DNA from: Frateuria_A sp035943815
GTDB lineage: Bacteria; Pseudomonadota; Gammaproteobacteria; Xanthomonadales; Rhodanobacteraceae
Reading direction: 5' to 3'
Assembly (NCBI RefSeq): GCF_035943815.1
Contig: NZ_DASZBU010000005.1
Location: 62,001-126,000 of the forward strand
Length of the DNA stretch: 64,000 bases
Shown: one piece after another, positions 27,149 to 34,838 of the stretch
How the letters are laid out: each line of letters starts with the position of its first letter
Numbering within the stretch: the first letter of the stretch is position 1
Made by a program: the position numbers and the translations under genes
Notes under the pieces: generated by a model
The model's database searches: none
Told to the model about the DNA's origin: nothing
What the model saw: the letters and a program-made list of their open reading frames with translations, nothing else

Positions 27149-29761
27149 ATGTCCACCCTAGCCCTGCACCGTCTGTTCCGGATCGGCGCGATCGCGCTGA
27201 TGGTCTGGCTTGCCGGCTGCTCCAGCATGCCGCAGCCGCGCGATGACTATGCCCTGCAGCGGGAGGCCGTGGCCGGCACCGAGAAGCCCGCGCCGGCGCC
27301 GCTGCCGCTCAACAACGCCGCCAATCCCGCCGAGGAAGGCAACCCGGCGCCGCAGGTCAACAATGGCACCGGCCAGTTCATACGTCCGCAAGCACTGGCC
27401 CGGCCGCGCCCGCCGGCGCACGGCGAAAACGCGGTGACCTTCAACTTCGAGAACCAGCCGGTGCAGGCGGTGGTCAAGGCGATCCTGGGCGACTTCCTGA
27501 AGAAGAACTACACCATCGTGCCCGGCGTGCAGGGCAACATCTCCTTCTCCACCTCCGAGCCGATCGACGCCAGCCAGGCGCTGCCGGTGCTGGAGACGCT
27601 CTTGTCCTGGACCGGCAACGCGCTGGTGCGGCAGAACGGCAGCTACGTGGTGCTGCCGGCCAAGAACGCGGTGGCCGGGAGCCTGGTGCCGAGCCTGGGC
27701 GCGGTGGCGCCACAGGGCGGCATGCAGGCGCGGCTGTTTCCGCTGCACTACATCTCCGCCTCGCAGATGCAGAAGCTGATCAAGCCGTTCGCGCGGCCCG
27801 ACGCGATCCTGCTGGTCGACCCGTCACGCAACCTGCTGGTGCTGGCGGGCACGCCCTCCGAGCTGGACAACTACGCACGCACCGTGCGCACCTTCGACGT
27901 GGACTGGTTGAAGGGCATGTCGGTGGGCGTGTTCAGCCTGCAGCGCGCCAACGTCACCGACCTGATGCCCAAGCTCGATGCGATGTTCGGCAAACAGGGC
28001 GACACCCCGCTTGCCGGCATGCTGCGCTTCATCCCGATCGAGCGCACCAACGCGCTGGTGGTGATCAGCGCGCAGCCGGACTACCTGCAGGAAGTGGGTG
28101 ACTGGATCGCGCGGATCGACCGCGGCGGTGGCAACGAGCCGCAGCTCTATGTCTACGACGTGCGCAACATCAAGGCGTCGGACCTGGCCAAGTACCTGGC
28201 GCAGATCTACGCCAACGCGGCTGCCGGCGGCAGCGGCGGCGGGCAGGTCGGGCCCGGCCTTTCCTCCGGCACGCTGGGTAGCGCCGAGAACGCCAACGGC
28301 ACCGGGATGGGCAGCACCGCCGGCAGCTTCGGCAGCAGCGGCGGGCTCGCCGGCGGCGAAGGCGCCTTAAAGGGCGGCATCGGCGGCCTTGGCGGCACGG
28401 GCGGCCTGACGGGCAACGGCGCCTACGGCAGCAACAGCGGCCCGGGCGGTATCGGCAGCGGCGGCTTCGGCAACAACAGCGGCCTGGCCAATGCGAGCAG
28501 CAGCGCCAACGATCAGCAGTACAGCTCCGCCGACGGCTCGATCAAGATCAGCTCGGTGGACGCGAACAACCAGTTGCTGGTGCGTGCGCGCCCATCGCAG
28601 TGGTCGGAGATCGAGGCGGCGATCAAGCGGCTGGATGCCGTGCCGCTGCAGGTGCAGATCGAGACGCGCATCCTGGAAGTGCAGCTCACCGGCGCGCTGC
28701 AGTTCGGCGTGCAGTGGTACCTGGAAGGCCTGATCGGCGGCACGCCCAACAGCAGCGGCGGCATCACGCCGGGCCAGCCCGGCAACCAGCAGCAGTGGGC
28801 GCTGGGCAAGGGCGGCATGATCTACAACCCCACCGGTGACTCGTTCTTCTACTCCTTCCTCAACCACGACCTGCAGGTCGCGCTGCACGCGCAGGAAACC
28901 AACGGCAACGTCAAGACCCTCTCCGCGCCCTCGCTGGTGGTGCTGAACAACCAGGTCGCGCACATCCAGGCCGGCGACCAGATCCCGGTCAACCAGACCT
29001 ACTTCACCACCGGCCTGGGCACGGTCGACACCAGCGGCAACCCCACCACCATCGGCCAGGTGCAATACATCAGCACCGGCGTGATCCTGGACGTGCAACC
29101 TCGCATCAATCCCGGTGGCCTGGTCTACCTCAACATCAAGCAGCAGGTGAGCGTGCCCTCGACCAAGGACACCAACGGCAACTACACCATCCAGCAGCGC
29201 GAGATCGCCACCCAGGTCGGCGTGCAGAGTGGGCAGACCGTGCTGCTTGGCGGCCTGATCCGCCAGGACGAGGGCAACACCGACACCGGCATTCCGGGCC
29301 TCAACCGCGTGCCGATCGTGGGTCGGCTGTTCGGCTCCACCGACCGCCATCGCAACCGCTCGGAACTGATCGTGCTCATCACCCCGCGCGTGATCGGCTC
29401 CAGCGACGATGCCAGGCGTATCACCGACGAATACCAGGCCAAGTTCGAATCGCTCGCTCCATTGCGTGCCGAGCGCGCCAAGGAGCCGCCGCCGCCCGCC
29501 GCCTCGCCGGCCGACGTGCCACTGCCCACGCCGCCGGCCACGCCCGAGCAGCTGAACCAGCAGGCCGAGGACGCGCTCAGGCAGACCGACTACGGCGCCG
29601 CGCAGCGCCTGGCGCTGGAGTCCTGGCGCAACGGCCCGCAGCACGGCGAGCTGTGCGCGCGCAACTGGCAGGTCATTGCCAGCGTGCGCACGCACCTGGG
29701 GGACACCGCGGGCGTCGCGACCGCGCGCAAGTGGATGGCACAGTGCATGGCGGGGAAGTAG
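27149..29761 (+). CDS. gspD: Type II secretion outer-membrane secretin GspD (XpsD), lipoprotein
   Basis: 870 residues, longer than most secretins (650-750). Lipobox LAGC with C24 marks it as a lipoprotein. N0-N3 domains occupy about 90-350. A Gly/Ser-rich insertion of about 100 residues (361-467) breaks the N3 region. The secretin beta-barrel follows, with VLLGGLIRQDEG and PIVGRLFGSTDRHRNRSELIVLITPRVI. After about residue 769 there is a Pro-rich linker and a helical TPR-like tail (about 799-870) that standard GspD lacks. Forms the outer-membrane gate for folded proteins. Last gene of the operon. Confidence 0.95.
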   Translation: MSTLALHRLFRIGAIALMVWLAGCSSMPQPRDDYALQREAVAGTEKPAPAPLPLNNAANPAEEGNPAPQVNNGTGQFIRPQALARPRPPAHGENAVTFNFENQPVQAVVKAILGDFLKKNYTIVPGVQGNISFSTSEPIDASQALPVLETLLSWTGNALVRQNGSYVVLPAKNAVAGSLVPSLGAVAPQGGMQARLFPLHYISASQMQKLIKPFARPDAILLVDPSRNLLVLAGTPSELDNYARTVRTFDVDWLKGMSVGVFSLQRANVTDLMPKLDAMFGKQGDTPLAGMLRFIPIERTNALVVISAQPDYLQEVGDWIARIDRGGGNEPQLYVYDVRNIKASDLAKYLAQIYANAAAGGSGGGQVGPGLSSGTLGSAENANGTGMGSTAGSFGSSGGLAGGEGALKGGIGGLGGTGGLTGNGAYGSNSGPGGIGSGGFGNNSGLANASSSANDQQYSSADGSIKISSVDANNQLLVRARPSQWSEIEAAIKRLDAVPLQVQIETRILEVQLTGALQFGVQWYLEGLIGGTPNSSGGITPGQPGNQQQWALGKGGMIYNPTGDSFFYSFLNHDLQVALHAQETNGNVKTLSAPSLVVLNNQVAHIQAGDQIPVNQTYFTTGLGTVDTSGNPTTIGQVQYISTGVILDVQPRINPGGLVYLNIKQQVSVPSTKDTNGNYTIQQREIATQVGVQSGQTVLLGGLIRQDEGNTDTGIPGLNRVPIVGRLFGSTDRHRNRSELIVLITPRVIGSSDDARRITDEYQAKFESLAPLRAERAKEPPPPAASPADVPLPTPPATPEQLNQQAEDALRQTDYGAAQRLALESWRNGPQHGELCARNWQVIASVRTHLGDTAGVATARKWMAQCMAGK

Positions 29762-29883
29762 GGCGAAGGCGGTTGGCCTCTGCCGCATCCGCCAGGGAGG
29801 GCTGCTGCGGCTCTTGAGCCTCCGCTCGCATTCGCGGGGAAGGACTCCCGAGCGGATGCCGCGTTCTGATCCCCCGTGTTGAA

Positions 29884-29914
29884 GGGGAAGGTGCCCGCGG
29901 CGGATGGGGGAGCC
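29884..29914 (+). repeat. Dispersed motif GGAAGGTGCCCG-GGCGGATGGGG, copy 1
   Basis: GGGGAAGGTGCCCGCGGCGG followed by ATGGGGGAGCC. Similar to 32628-32659 and 47302-47336. All three lie in gaps after gene ends. Consensus GGGAAG-TGCCCG-(spacer)-GGCGGATGGGG. Part of the gap between gspD and hrpB (29762-29941). Confidence 0.5.
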
Positions 29915-29941
29915 TTTCCCCAGCCCTTATCATCCGCGCCA

Positions 29942-32527
29942 ATGAAGCAAGCCGATTTCCCCATCACGCCGCTGCTACCCGAGCTGCGTGCTTCGCTCGA
30001 CGCCCATCCGCGCCTGGTCCTCGAGGCCCCGCCCGGTGCCGGCAAGACCACCCAGGTGCCGCCGGCGCTGCTCGACGCTCCGTGGCTGGCCGGCCGCCGC
30101 ATCGTGATGCTGGAGCCGCGCCGCATCGCCGCGCGCGCCGCGGCGCAGTTCATGGCCGCGCAGCGCGGCGAGGAGGTCGGCCAGACGGTCGGCTACCGCA
30201 TCCGCTTCGAATCGAAAGTGAGCCAGGCCACCCGCATCGAGGTGGTCACCGAGGGCATCCTCACGCGGCTGATCCAGGACGACCCCGAGCTCGAAGGCAT
30301 CGGCGCGATCCTGTTCGACGAGTTCCACGAACGCCACCTGGCCGGCGACCTGGGCCTCGCGCTCGCGCTCGAGGTGCAGGCCACCTTGCGTCCTGACCTG
30401 CGCCTGCTGGTGATGTCCGCCACGCTCGATGGCGAGCGCATCGCGCGCTGGCTCGACGCGCCGCGGCTGTCCAGCCCGGGCCGCAGCTTTCCCGTGCGCA
30501 TCGAGCATCCGCCCTCGCGCGCGCAGGAAACCCCCGAGCACCAGCTCGCCCGCGTCGTGCGCCTGGCGCTGGAGGAGAACGAGGGCGACGTGCTGGTGTT
30601 CCTGCCCGGCCGCCGCGAGATCGGTCGCGCGCAGGCGTTGCTGGACAAGGCGCTTCCCGCATCCATCGGGAAGGGTGCGACCGGCGCGGCCGACCGCGCT
30701 GCGCCCACGGGTCACGAGAGAGGCGGATTCGAGCTCGAGATCGTCGCGCTGCACGGCGAGCTGTCGCTCGCCGAACAGCAAGCCGCGCTGGCGCCGGCCG
30801 AGCCCGGCACGCGCCGCGTGGTGCTGGCCACCAACGTGGCAGAGTCGAGCGTGACCCTGCCGGGCATCCGCGCGGTGGTCGATTCGGGCCTGGCGCGCGA
30901 GCCGCGCTTCGATCCCAACTCCGGCTTCTCCCGGCTGGACACGGTAGCCATCTCGCAGGCCTCGGCCGACCAGCGCGCCGGCCGCGCCGGCCGCGTGGCC
31001 GAAGGCACGGCCTATCGCCTGTGGCCGCAGAGCCGCCGGCTGGAGGCCGCGCGCACACCGGAGATCGCCCAGGCGGAACTCTCCGGCCTCGCGCTGGAGC
31101 TGGCCGCCTGGGGCGTCGCCGGCGACGAAGGCCTGCGCTGGCTCGACCCGCCGCCGCCCGGCGCACTGGCGCAGGCGCGCGAGCTGCTCGCCACGCTGGG
31201 CGCGCTCGATGCCCGCGGGCGCATCACGCCGCTGGGCCGGCGCATGCTCGAATTGGGCGCCACGCCGCGGCTGGCCGCCGCGGCGCTGCGCGCGCCGGCC
31301 GAATGGGGCCCCCTGGCGGCCGATCTGCTGGCGCTGGTGGAAGCTCGCTCGCCGCTGCGCGGCGAGCAGGCGCGAAGCGACGATTTCCGTGCGCGCGTGG
31401 ACGCCCTGCACGCCTGGCGCGACCGCCGCGCTGCGGCGCCTTCGTCGGCGGCGCGGGCCGGCGTCGACCACGGCGCGCTGGCTGCCATCGAGCAGGCGGC
31501 CAAAGGCTGGCGACGACGGCTGGACACGCGCACCGCCGCCAGCGGCGTGCCCGACAGCCACGCCGTGGGCGACCTGCTGATGCACGCCTGGCCCGACCGC
31601 ATCGCCCGCCAGGACGCCGCCAACCCACGCCGCTACACGCTGGCCAACGGCCGCGGCGCGGTATTGCACGAAACCACCGCGCTGCTCGGCGAGCCGTGGC
31701 TGGTGGTGCTCGACCTCAAGCGCGAGGCGCGCGACAGCCAGATCCTCGCCGCCGCGCCGTTCGACCCGCGCCGGCTGGAGCAGGAGTTCCCGCAGCGTTT
31801 CCAGCGCGAGCGCACGCTGGGCTGGAACGAATCGCGCGGCGCCGTGGAGGCGTTCGAGGAACAGCGCTTCGGTGCCATCGTGCTCGAGCGGCGCAGCGTA
31901 CCGGTCCAGCCCGGGGACGCGCTGCCCGCCCTGCTCGCCGCGGTGCGCAGCCGCGGTCTGGATGCCTTGCCCTGGAGCGAGCCTGCGCGCCGCCTGCGCG
32001 CCCGCATGCAGGCGCTGGCCGGCTGGATGCCCGAGCTCGGGTTGCCGGACGTGTCCGACCCGGCGCTGCTCGCTACGTTGGAGGACTGGCTGGCGCCCTA
32101 CCTCGCCGGCAAGCGCAAGCTCGATGCGCTGGGCGCCGACGAGCTCTCGCAGGCGCTCGCCGCACAACTGGACTACGAGCAACGCCGCCAGCTCGACGCG
32201 CACGCGCCCGATAGCCTGGCCGTGCCCAGCGGCCAGACGCGCAAGCTCGACTACGCGGACGGTCCGCCCGTGCTCGCGGTGAAGCTGCAGGAACTGTTCG
32301 GCCTGGCCGACACGCCTCGCATCGCCGGCGGACGCGTCCCGGTGACCCTGCACCTGCTCTCGCCGGCCGGGCGCCCGATCCAGGTGACGCAGGACCTCAA
32401 GGGTTTCTGGGAGCGCACCTACCCGGAAGTGAAGAAGGAACTGAAGGGTCGTTATCCCCGCCACCCCTGGCCGGACGATCCGTGGTCGGCCACGCCCACG
32501 CATCGGGCCAAGCCGCGGGGGACGTGA
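29942..32527 (+). CDS. hrpB: ATP-dependent helicase HrpB (DEAH-box)
   Basis: 861 residues from ATG 29942. RecA-like domain 1 has Walker A PGAGKTT (residues 31-37), motif Ia GRRIVMLEPRRIAARA, the DEFHERHL Walker B box near 125 and MSATLDG. Domain 2 carries LATNVAESSVTLPGIRAVVDSG and the arginine-finger block QRAGRAGRVAEGTAYRLW. Helical HA2-type and C-terminal HrpB-specific domains follow. HrpB is a DEAH/RHA RNA helicase of unclear essential role in E. coli, peptidoglycan-synthase gene mrcB often next to it, but not here. Confidence 0.95.
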   Translation: MKQADFPITPLLPELRASLDAHPRLVLEAPPGAGKTTQVPPALLDAPWLAGRRIVMLEPRRIAARAAAQFMAAQRGEEVGQTVGYRIRFESKVSQATRIEVVTEGILTRLIQDDPELEGIGAILFDEFHERHLAGDLGLALALEVQATLRPDLRLLVMSATLDGERIARWLDAPRLSSPGRSFPVRIEHPPSRAQETPEHQLARVVRLALEENEGDVLVFLPGRREIGRAQALLDKALPASIGKGATGAADRAAPTGHERGGFELEIVALHGELSLAEQQAALAPAEPGTRRVVLATNVAESSVTLPGIRAVVDSGLAREPRFDPNSGFSRLDTVAISQASADQRAGRAGRVAEGTAYRLWPQSRRLEAARTPEIAQAELSGLALELAAWGVAGDEGLRWLDPPPPGALAQARELLATLGALDARGRITPLGRRMLELGATPRLAAAALRAPAEWGPLAADLLALVEARSPLRGEQARSDDFRARVDALHAWRDRRAAAPSSAARAGVDHGALAAIEQAAKGWRRRLDTRTAASGVPDSHAVGDLLMHAWPDRIARQDAANPRRYTLANGRGAVLHETTALLGEPWLVVLDLKREARDSQILAAAPFDPRRLEQEFPQRFQRERTLGWNESRGAVEAFEEQRFGAIVLERRSVPVQPGDALPALLAAVRSRGLDALPWSEPARRLRARMQALAGWMPELGLPDVSDPALLATLEDWLAPYLAGKRKLDALGADELSQALAAQLDYEQRRQLDAHAPDSLAVPSGQTRKLDYADGPPVLAVKLQELFGLADTPRIAGGRVPVTLHLLSPAGRPIQVTQDLKGFWERTYPEVKKELKGRYPRHPWPDDPWSATPTHRAKPRGT

Positions 32528-32565
32528 CTTCGTCGCAAGGCCACCCCCCATCCGCCTGTCGGCAC

Positions 32566-32581
32566 CCTCCGTAAACGGAGG
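32566..32581. repeat. Hairpin CCTCCG-TAAA-CGGAGG
   Basis: A 6-bp perfect stem with TAAA loop, 39 bases after the hrpB stop. No T run follows. The 200-base gap to the ArsR-like gene contains this and the motif at 32628-32659. Confidence 0.4.
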
Positions 32582-32627
32582 AAGGCTCGCTTAGGAGGGG
32601 GTGACAACGTTCCTTCCACGCGAAGCC

Positions 32628-32659
32628 GGGAAGTGCCCGAACGGCGGATAGGGGCAACC
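32628..32659 (+). repeat. Dispersed motif copy 2
   Basis: GGGAAGTGCCCGAACGGCGG followed by ATAGGGGCAACC; diverges at two positions from the consensus shared with 29884-29914 and 47302-47336. Confidence 0.45.
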
Positions 32660-32727
32660 TTGCCTAAAACCGGACGCTTCGCCAACCAGCGAACCGTCCC
32701 CGCCACCGCCGGCACTAGACTCCCGCC

Positions 32728-33414
32728 ATGACCCAGGCCTCGCTCACCCCGCACCAGTTGGCCGAGTTCGGCAGCCTGCTCGCCGAGCCGGCGCGCGCGG
32801 CGATGCTGCTCGCGCTGGTCGACGGCACCGCGCGGCCGGCCGGCGAACTCGCGCAGGCCGCAGGCATCGGCGCGCCCACCGCCAGCGCGCACCTGAAGCG
32901 CCTGCTCGAGGGCGGCCTGCTCGCTGTGCAGGCCCAGGGGCGCCACCGCTACTACCGACTGGCGAGCGACGAGGTAGCCGGCTGGCTGGAGGCACTGGCG
33001 CTGCCGCGCCGAAACGTGGCGCTGCCGACCGGCGATGCAGCCTTGCGTCGCGCACGCAGCTGCTATCGCCATCTCGCCGGCCAGCTCGGCGTGGCCCTCT
33101 GCGCCGGGCTGCTCGAACGCGGCCACCTGACTACGACCAGCGATGGGCTGGTGCTGGCTCCCGCCGCTGCCGATGCGCTTGCGGCGGCCGGCCTGGACCC
33201 GGCCGCCACGCGCCGCCTGCCGGACCTGCGCGGCCGAGGTTGCCTGGACTGGACCGAACGCCGCCTGCACCTGGGCGGCCCGCTGGGCGTGGCGCTCACC
33301 GGCGCCCTGCTCGAGGCAGGCTGGCTGCGCCGTGCGTCGCACGGCCGCGCGTTGCTGCCGAGCGCAGAGGGACTGCGCCGCTTCAGCCTGCTTGGCGTGC
33401 GATTGCCCGGCTGA
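32728..33414 (+). CDS. ArsR-type winged-helix transcriptional regulator with C-terminal extension
   Basis: 228 residues. The winged helix (about 15-85) reads LLAEPARAAMLLALVDGTARPAGEL, APTASAHLKRLLEGGLL and GRHRYYRLASDEVAGWLEAL. The 140-residue C-terminal part has three CYRHLAGQLGVAL / DLRGRGCLDWTERRLHL / GPLGVALTGALLEAGWL blocks, repeating the pattern GPLGVAL: this looks like an internally duplicated small-molecule domain. Two Cys (residues 112 and 172) are not arranged as a known ArsR metal site. No target gene is evident. Confidence 0.85.
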   Translation: MTQASLTPHQLAEFGSLLAEPARAAMLLALVDGTARPAGELAQAAGIGAPTASAHLKRLLEGGLLAVQAQGRHRYYRLASDEVAGWLEALALPRRNVALPTGDAALRRARSCYRHLAGQLGVALCAGLLERGHLTTTSDGLVLAPAAADALAAAGLDPAATRRLPDLRGRGCLDWTERRLHLGGPLGVALTGALLEAGWLRRASHGRALLPSAEGLRRFSLLGVRLPG

Positions 33415-33520
33415 ATCCGTCGGTGCCGCTCGCTCTTCTCCAGATGCGAGCGCGTACTGCGAGGGGGCGTCCGCTCCGGCACGTTTGAGCGATGCGCGCA
33501 CGCACCATGCTCCTTCCCTT

Positions 33521-33703
33521 GCCTCAACTCCCGAGCGCCCGCGGCAAAGCGGCTGCAGCTCCTCTAAGAGCAAGAGACCCACCCGACAAGGCGAAACGGC
33601 GCCAAGCTCTTATCCCTCCCCGGGCTGAGCCAGGCCGTTTCTTTGGTTACTTTCTTTGGGCCAGCAAAGAAAGTGACCCGAGCGCCGACAGGCGATCGGA
33701 AGC
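33521..33703 (-). repeat. Dispersed 182-bp repeat, copy B (inverted relative to copy A)
   Basis: Begins GCCTCAACTCCCGAGCGC and ends GGCGATCGGAAGC. Reverse complement matches copy A (16937-17118) almost throughout, including the ACTTTCTTTG/CAAAGAAAGT hairpin. The two copies form an inverted pair about 16.4 kb apart. Confidence 0.85.
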
Positions 33704-33794
33704 CCGCCGCAGGCGAGCCAAATCGCGGGAGAGCCCTCACAAGCGCGACAGCAAAGCGATGCTCATGCAGGAGCACCCCCGCGAGTCCCGACCC

Positions 33795-33831
33795 CCTCAC
33801 CCCAGCCCTCTCTCCGGAGGGGAGGGGAGCA
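33795..33831 (+). repeat. Short hairpin repeat, copy 3
   Basis: CCTCACCCCAGCCCTCTCTC followed by CGGAGGGGAGGGGAGCA, with CCCTC/GAGGG pairing. Lies before the alpha/beta hydrolase stop on the opposite strand, so it could serve as a bidirectional end signal. Confidence 0.55.
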
Positions 33832-33841
33832 AGGGCGGGCG

Positions 33842-34825
33842 CTACCGCCCCAGCACGAAGCCGGTCAGCACCTGCGCGGTGGCCTCGGGCTTCTCCATCA
33901 TCGGCATGTGATTGCAGCCGCTGAGCAGGCTGGAGCTGATCGAGGCGGCCTGAGTGAGGCCGTCGCGCAGGCTGTCCAGCGCGGAGGGGTCGACGATGCG
34001 GTCCTCGCGGCACCACAGGCCCAGCACCGGCATGGTCAGCCGGCCGAGGTCGTTCTGCAGCGAGAGGTAGTTTGCGGGCTGGCGCAGCTCGGCCAGGGTA
34101 CGATCGATGAACGCACGGTCCTGGCGGTTGCGCGCGACGAACACGTCCTCGATGCGGCCGGGCATCTCGGGCGGCTGCAGAAACGCCAGCTTCATCGAGG
34201 CCTCGAAGCCGGCGCGGTCGTCGTAGACGAACGGATCCTGGCCGGCCAGCACCTTGCGGTCGAAGTCGTTAAGGCGGGACTTCAGGCCGTAGGAATCCAT
34301 CAGCGCGAGCGCGGCCACGCCTTGCGGATGGTCGGCTGCATACACGCCGGCGATCGCGCCGCCCATCGAGTGGCCGACCAGCACCACGCGCTGCAGGTTC
34401 AATGCCGCCAGGAAAGCCTGCAGGCGCCGCGCCTGCGCCTGCACGCCGTAGCTCGCGCCCGCGTTGCGCGAGGATTCGCCCCAGCCCGGCAGGTCGGGAA
34501 TCACCACGTGGAAGTGCGCGGTGAGCTGCTCGGCCAGCGGCAGCCAGATCGTCTTGTCCGCCGCGAAGCCGTGCAGCAGCACCAGGGTGGGGCCGTTGCC
34601 GCCTTCGTAGTAGCTCCATGTGGTGTCGCCGGCCCGCAGCGCGTGCTTCTCCACGTGCGCGGCCATCGCCTCGCGCGTCTGCTGCGCGCGCAGCAGCCAC
34701 TGCGGCGCGAAGAGGTAGCTGCCGCCGAGCACCACCACGACCAGTGCCGCCAGCACACCCAGGAACTTCAGGCGACGCACCAGCATGCGCTTCCACAGCG
34801 GCCGAGCGTCCGGGGTTCGATTCAT
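33842..34825 (-). CDS. Membrane-anchored alpha/beta hydrolase
   Basis: 327 residues. An N-terminal membrane helix (residues about 21-38, FLGVLAALVVVVLGG) anchors the protein. The catalytic triad is S153 in GHSMGGAIAG, an acid near residue 277 (CREDRIVDPSAL) and H306 in GCNHMPMMEKP. LVLLHGFAADKTIW is the oxyanion-hole block. The sequence resembles esterases and lipase-like hydrolases of the MhpC/PtrB kind, with unknown substrate. It starts 13 bases from the stop of the aminopeptidase gene upstream on the same strand, so the two may share a transcript. Confidence 0.88.
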   Translation of the reverse strand: MNRTPDARPLWKRMLVRRLKFLGVLAALVVVVLGGSYLFAPQWLLRAQQTREAMAAHVEKHALRAGDTTWSYYEGGNGPTLVLLHGFAADKTIWLPLAEQLTAHFHVVIPDLPGWGESSRNAGASYGVQAQARRLQAFLAALNLQRVVLVGHSMGGAIAGVYAADHPQGVAALALMDSYGLKSRLNDFDRKVLAGQDPFVYDDRAGFEASMKLAFLQPPEMPGRIEDVFVARNRQDRAFIDRTLAELRQPANYLSLQNDLGRLTMPVLGLWCREDRIVDPSALDSLRDGLTQAASISSSLLSGCNHMPMMEKPEATAQVLTGFVLGR

Positions 34826-34838
34826 CGGTGGCGTCCTG

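Larger units (their letters stand above)
33415..33841. other. Intergenic region with 183-bp repeat copy B and hairpin repeat
   Basis: 427 bases between convergent genes. Copy B of the dispersed repeat (33521-33703) and hairpin repeat copy 3 (33795-33831) account for most of it. No gene seen; frames reading through the repeat are artefacts. Confidence 0.7.

Noticed and set aside
29762..29941. Small frames between gspD and hrpB
   Set aside because: Hairpin-type repeats explain the sequence; no ribosome site, and frames overlap the true hrpB start.
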